DNA from: an uncultured Flavobacteriales bacterium
GTDB taxonomy: Bacteria > Bacteroidota > Bacteroidia > Palsa-965
NCBI GenBank assembly: GCA_946478675.1
Contig: CAMLEF010000229.1
Location: forward strand, 1-7,602
Direction of reading: 5' to 3'
DNA: 7,602 bases
The position numbers were made by a program, and so were the translations under genes. Positions 5,474-7,602 of this stretch are shown here, one piece after another. The stretch's first letter is position 1; the number at the start of each line of letters is the position of its first letter. A model generated the notes under the pieces. It was not told the DNA's origin. It saw only the letters and a program-made list of their open reading frames with translations, and did no database searches.

Positions 5474-5929
5474 TTATTCGACGCGGATATTCTTCGCGCC
5501 TTCGCGTTGCACTTCTTTTTTCGGAATGGTGAGACTCAAAATCCCATCCGTGTATTTGGCGTTCACCGCTTCGCTGTCGGCATTTTCCGGCAACGTCAGC
5601 GAGCGCGAGAAGCTCGTGTAGCTGTATTCGCGACGTGAGAAATTTTCGCGGCTGTCGTTGCTTTCTTCTTCTTTCTCGCACGAGATCGTCAGCTGATGGC
5701 CTTCGAGATCGATGCGGAAATCTTCCTTCTTCAGTCCCGGCGCAGCCATGTCGACGATGTACTTGTCCTTCTCTTCGCGGATGTTGATCGAAGGCGTCGT
5801 CTCCACCGGCCCATCCCACAGATCGACAAAATTGTTGCGCAGGAAACGATCGACGGAGCGTCCCCACGGTACGGAAGAACGGTGCGTGTTCCAGGATTTT
5901 TTATCAAACGGATTCATGGCGTGAAACAT
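5474..5929 (-). CDS. Small heat-shock protein, Hsp20/alpha-crystallin family
   Basis: A 151-residue ATP-independent holdase chaperone that forms oligomers and binds unfolding proteins in the cytoplasm. After a variable N-terminal arm, the alpha-crystallin domain covers about residues 45-138. It contains PSINIREEKDKYIVDMAAPGLKKEDFRI (46-73), EGHQLTISCEKEEE (76-89) and the signature A-x-x-x-x-G-I-L-x-L-T-I-P-K (124-137). The C-terminus has an I-R-V tripeptide (148-150), matching the I-x-I/V motif used to link dimers into oligomers. The start may be ATG 5929 (MFHAMNPF) or ATG 5917 (MNPF); the longer form is listed. It is the first gene of a three-gene operon. Its promoter should lie in 5930-6000, where only a partial -7 match (TAATTTTT, 5961-5954) is visible. 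No CIRCE element is seen. Confidence 0.94.
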   Translation of the reverse strand: MFHAMNPFDKKSWNTHRSSVPWGRSVDRFLRNNFVDLWDGPVETTPSINIREEKDKYIVDMAAPGLKKEDFRIDLEGHQLTISCEKEEESNDSRENFSRREYSYTSFSRSLTLPENADSEAVNAKYTDGILSLTIPKKEVQREGAKNIRVE

Positions 5930-6083
5930 TTAGATGGATACTTTTTACCAATGAAAAATTATGCCATGCCGCCGGAGGAAAGTCGCATTCTGCTTCTTCG
6001 AATGAAATTGCACCACACGCAGCGCTATTGGAGATCACGGGAATTTTTCCGTCCGGCTACAGTGTGTATCGCCTTGCCCGTTG

Positions 6084-6100
6084 CGGGAAACAATTTCCCG
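6084..6100. repeat. Inverted repeat CGGGAAA-CAA-TTTCCCG in hsp20/esterase spacer
   Basis: Perfect 7-bp arms around a 3-nt loop, in the 252-bp divergent spacer between hsp20 and the esterase-like gene. There is no strong T-run on either strand, so a terminator is unlikely. It may be an operator or chance hairpin. The rest of this spacer holds no gene that I can support. Confidence 0.4.
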
Positions 6101-6181
6101 GATTTTGCTGCAGCAGCCGGAAATTCCGCTTTCATCCGAAAGGCATAGTTTTTTCGTTCGGTAAATGAAGTACTGAACAGC

Positions 6182-7468
6182 ATGGAATTTACCGGCAAAG
6201 AATTTACTGAGCAGCTGCATCCGTTGTCGGCCTCAAAGGACCTCGATCCGCTGATCGAACGTGTGGGCAACGCAAGAATCGTTTTGCTGGGAGAAGCGTC
6301 GCACGGCACACACGAATATTATACGTGGCGCGCGGCCATCACCAAGCGCCTCGTTCGCGAAAAAGGATTCAACGTCATTGCCGTCGAAGGCGACTGGCCG
6401 GATTGCTACCGCATCAACCGTTACATTAAAGGATACGAGGACACTCACAAAAGCCCGCAGGACGTGCTGCGCACGTTCAACCGCTGGCCGACATGGATGT
6501 GGGCGAACTGGGAAATGGTGGCGCTCACCAGCTGGCTGAAAATTTTCAACGAGATCGCAACGCCGGGAAAAAAAGTCGGCTTTTACGGGCTGGACGTCTA
6601 CAGCCTCTGGGAATCAATGGAAGCACTGCTCGTGTATTTGCGCACGACGGACCCGCCCGTGGCGAAAATGGCGGAAGAAGCGTTGCGCTGCTTTTCCGCT
6701 TACGGCAAAAACGAAAAGCGCTACGCGATGAATGCGATGAGCAATAGCTGCAAGAAGGAAGTGGTGCGCCTGCTGAAAGCGATCCGCAGCAAAGCGATGT
6801 ATTACAACCACGATCCCGAAGCGATGCTCAACACCACGCAGAACGCATTCGTCATTTCCGAAGCTGAAAATTATTACCGCTCGATGGTGGAGTTCGACGA
6901 CGAAACCTGGAACATCCGCGATACGCACATGATGGCCACGCTGAAACGCCTGATCGATTTTCACGGACCGAAATCGAAGGTGATCGTGTGGGAGCACAAT
7001 ACGCACATCGGCGACGCGCGTTACACGGACATGCGCAACATCGGCATGGTGAACACCGGCCAACTCGCGCGCGCGGAGTTCGGCGAAGAATCGTGCGTGC
7101 TCGTGGGCTTCGGTTCTTATTCAGGATCGGTGATCGCGGGAGGAGCGTGGGGCGCGCCGATGGAAGAGATGGAAGTGCCGCCCGCGCGCCCCGGCAGCAT
7201 CGAAGAGCAGCTGCACAACGAATCCCCGAAAAACCGGCTGCTGCTCTTCAACGACGAGTTCACGGCCGCGCGCTACAGCAAGATCATCCCGCACCGCGCG
7301 ATCGGCGTCGTTTATGATCCGAAGCACGAGCATCACAACTACGTGCCTTCGTTCATGGCCCGCCGCTACGATGCGTTCATCTATCTCGACCGGACGACCG
7401 CCGTTCACCCGCTGCACGTCGCGCCGGATCTTGGCCAGGTTCCGGAAACGTATCCGTTCGAATTTTAA
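6182..7468 (+). CDS. Erythromycin esterase superfamily protein (Ere-like)
   Basis: A 428-residue protein of the erythromycin esterase family (Pfam PF05139), whose best-known members EreA and EreB open the macrolide lactone ring; many environmental members have unknown substrates. The active-site blocks are present in order: IVLLGEASHGTHEYY (residues 33-47, with E38, H41 and H44), VIAVEGDWPD (65-74, with E69), and VIVWEHNTHIGDAR (267-280, with H272 and H275). RWPTWMWANWE (101-111) and GFGSYSGSVIAGGAWGAP (309-326) are also family-like. The C-terminal part is Tyr/His-rich, with PHRAIGVVYDPKHEHHNYVPS. There is no signal peptide, so it should be cytoplasmic. The catalytic His is assigned by analogy with EreB. 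The gene stands alone: hsp20 is divergent and tRNA-Ser follows with its own promoter. Nothing mobile surrounds it, so a housekeeping or intrinsic role is likelier than acquired resistance. Confidence 0.9.
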   Translation: MEFTGKEFTEQLHPLSASKDLDPLIERVGNARIVLLGEASHGTHEYYTWRAAITKRLVREKGFNVIAVEGDWPDCYRINRYIKGYEDTHKSPQDVLRTFNRWPTWMWANWEMVALTSWLKIFNEIATPGKKVGFYGLDVYSLWESMEALLVYLRTTDPPVAKMAEEALRCFSAYGKNEKRYAMNAMSNSCKKEVVRLLKAIRSKAMYYNHDPEAMLNTTQNAFVISEAENYYRSMVEFDDETWNIRDTHMMATLKRLIDFHGPKSKVIVWEHNTHIGDARYTDMRNIGMVNTGQLARAEFGEESCVLVGFGSYSGSVIAGGAWGAPMEEMEVPPARPGSIEEQLHNESPKNRLLLFNDEFTAARYSKIIPHRAIGVVYDPKHEHHNYVPSFMARRYDAFIYLDRTTAVHPLHVAPDLGQVPETYPFEF

Positions 7469-7484
7469 CCGGGAAATCGCCCGG
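7469..7484 (+). terminator. Possible weak hairpin after the esterase-like gene
   Basis: CCGGG (7469-7473) and CCCGG (7480-7484) can form a 5-bp GC stem with a 6-nt loop, directly after the stop codon. No T-run follows, so it would be at most an inefficient terminator. Confidence 0.25.
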
Positions 7485-7504
7485 GAAGCTTTCCAAAAGA
7501 AAGA

Positions 7505-7535
7505 TTTGGCGAAAAAGTTCCTGTTCGTATCTTTG
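7505..7535 (+). promoter_or_regulatory. Consensus promoter of tRNA-Ser
   Basis: TTTG (7505-7508) and TATCTTTG (7528-7535) are separated by exactly 19 nt, a full match to the Bacteroidota primary sigma pattern. The -7 box ends 12 nt before the tRNA 5' end. The element also lies just past the esterase-like gene, showing that the tRNA is transcribed independently. Confidence 0.85.
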
Positions 7536-7547
7536 CGTCCCTTCTAA

Positions 7548-7602
7548 GGAGACGTGTCCGAGTGGTTGAAGGAGCACGCCTGGAAAGTGTGTATACGGGA
7601 AA
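7548..7602 (+). tRNA. tRNA-Ser(GGA), 5' part (cut by window edge)
   Basis: The acceptor strand GGAGACG begins at 7548, followed by TG and a D-arm with GAGTGGTTGAAGGA, typical of class II serine tRNAs. The anticodon stem CACGC/GTGTG (7575-7579 and 7587-7591) closes the loop CTGGAAA, placing the anticodon GGA at 7582-7584, which reads UCC and UCU. The sequence stops inside the variable arm, so the T-arm and 3' acceptor strand are missing. Confidence 0.93.

Noticed and set aside
5163..5867. 234-codon minus-strand frame as one long protein ending in the DUF6799-like sequence
   Set aside because: The upstream two thirds is the out-of-frame shadow of hsp20. The signal peptide starting at 5462 marks the real N-terminus.
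7548..7602. tRNA-Ser as an integration (att) site
   Set aside because: tRNA 3' ends are common integration sites, but the 3' half is outside the window and no integrase or repeat is visible, so nothing supports it.

Overview
The window looks like a piece of a Bacteroidota chromosome, probably Chitinophagaceae or a close relative. Several transcription starts are preceded by the phylum's TTTG / TAnnTTTG promoter pattern, and the clearest cases have exact 19-nt spacing. Start codons lack Shine-Dalgarno sequences. The proteins fit the phylum: a lipocalin-like lipoprotein with a GDPFLSLKTRK-type N-terminus, a small exported DUF6799-like protein, and the start of a large secreted protein. Coding sequence is fairly GC-rich and intergenic DNA is AT-rich. 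The family placement is an inference from these traits, not from a search.

Left part (1-2162), all on the minus strand. From upstream to downstream these are a lipocalin-like lipoprotein (1515-2093) with a textbook promoter, an intrinsic terminator (1456-1491), a family 9 glycosyltransferase of the LPS heptosyltransferase type (464-1426) with its own promoter, and the N-terminus of an exported protein cut by the window edge (1-379).

Centre (2163-4743), plus strand. A 360-bp divergent spacer carries two adjacent inverted repeats and the tatD promoter. It is followed by the pair tatD (2454-3227) and ansA (3230-4258), separated by 2 nt and so almost certainly co-transcribed. A small XRE/Cro-type DNA-binding protein (4429-4743) follows after 170 bp. 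Its transcripts probably end at a strong hairpin-plus-T-run terminator (4850-4892), which it shares with the converging operon.

Right-centre (4891-5929), minus strand. A compact three-gene operon encodes an Hsp20 small heat-shock protein, a small exported DUF6799-like protein, and a Pro/Asn/Asp-rich, apparently disordered 91-residue protein. The last two overlap by ATGA. This is the least ordinary part of the window.

Right end (6182-7602), plus strand. An erythromycin-esterase-superfamily protein (6182-7468) is followed by a consensus promoter and the first 55 nt of tRNA-Ser(GGA).

Overall this is mostly a housekeeping and envelope/stress neighbourhood. I see no mobile element, CRISPR array or defence cassette, and no clear new system. 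The best leads are the hsp20 operon with its unrecognised disordered protein, the paired inverted repeats before tatD, and the promoters that sit almost directly on the start codons of tatD and the XRE gene.
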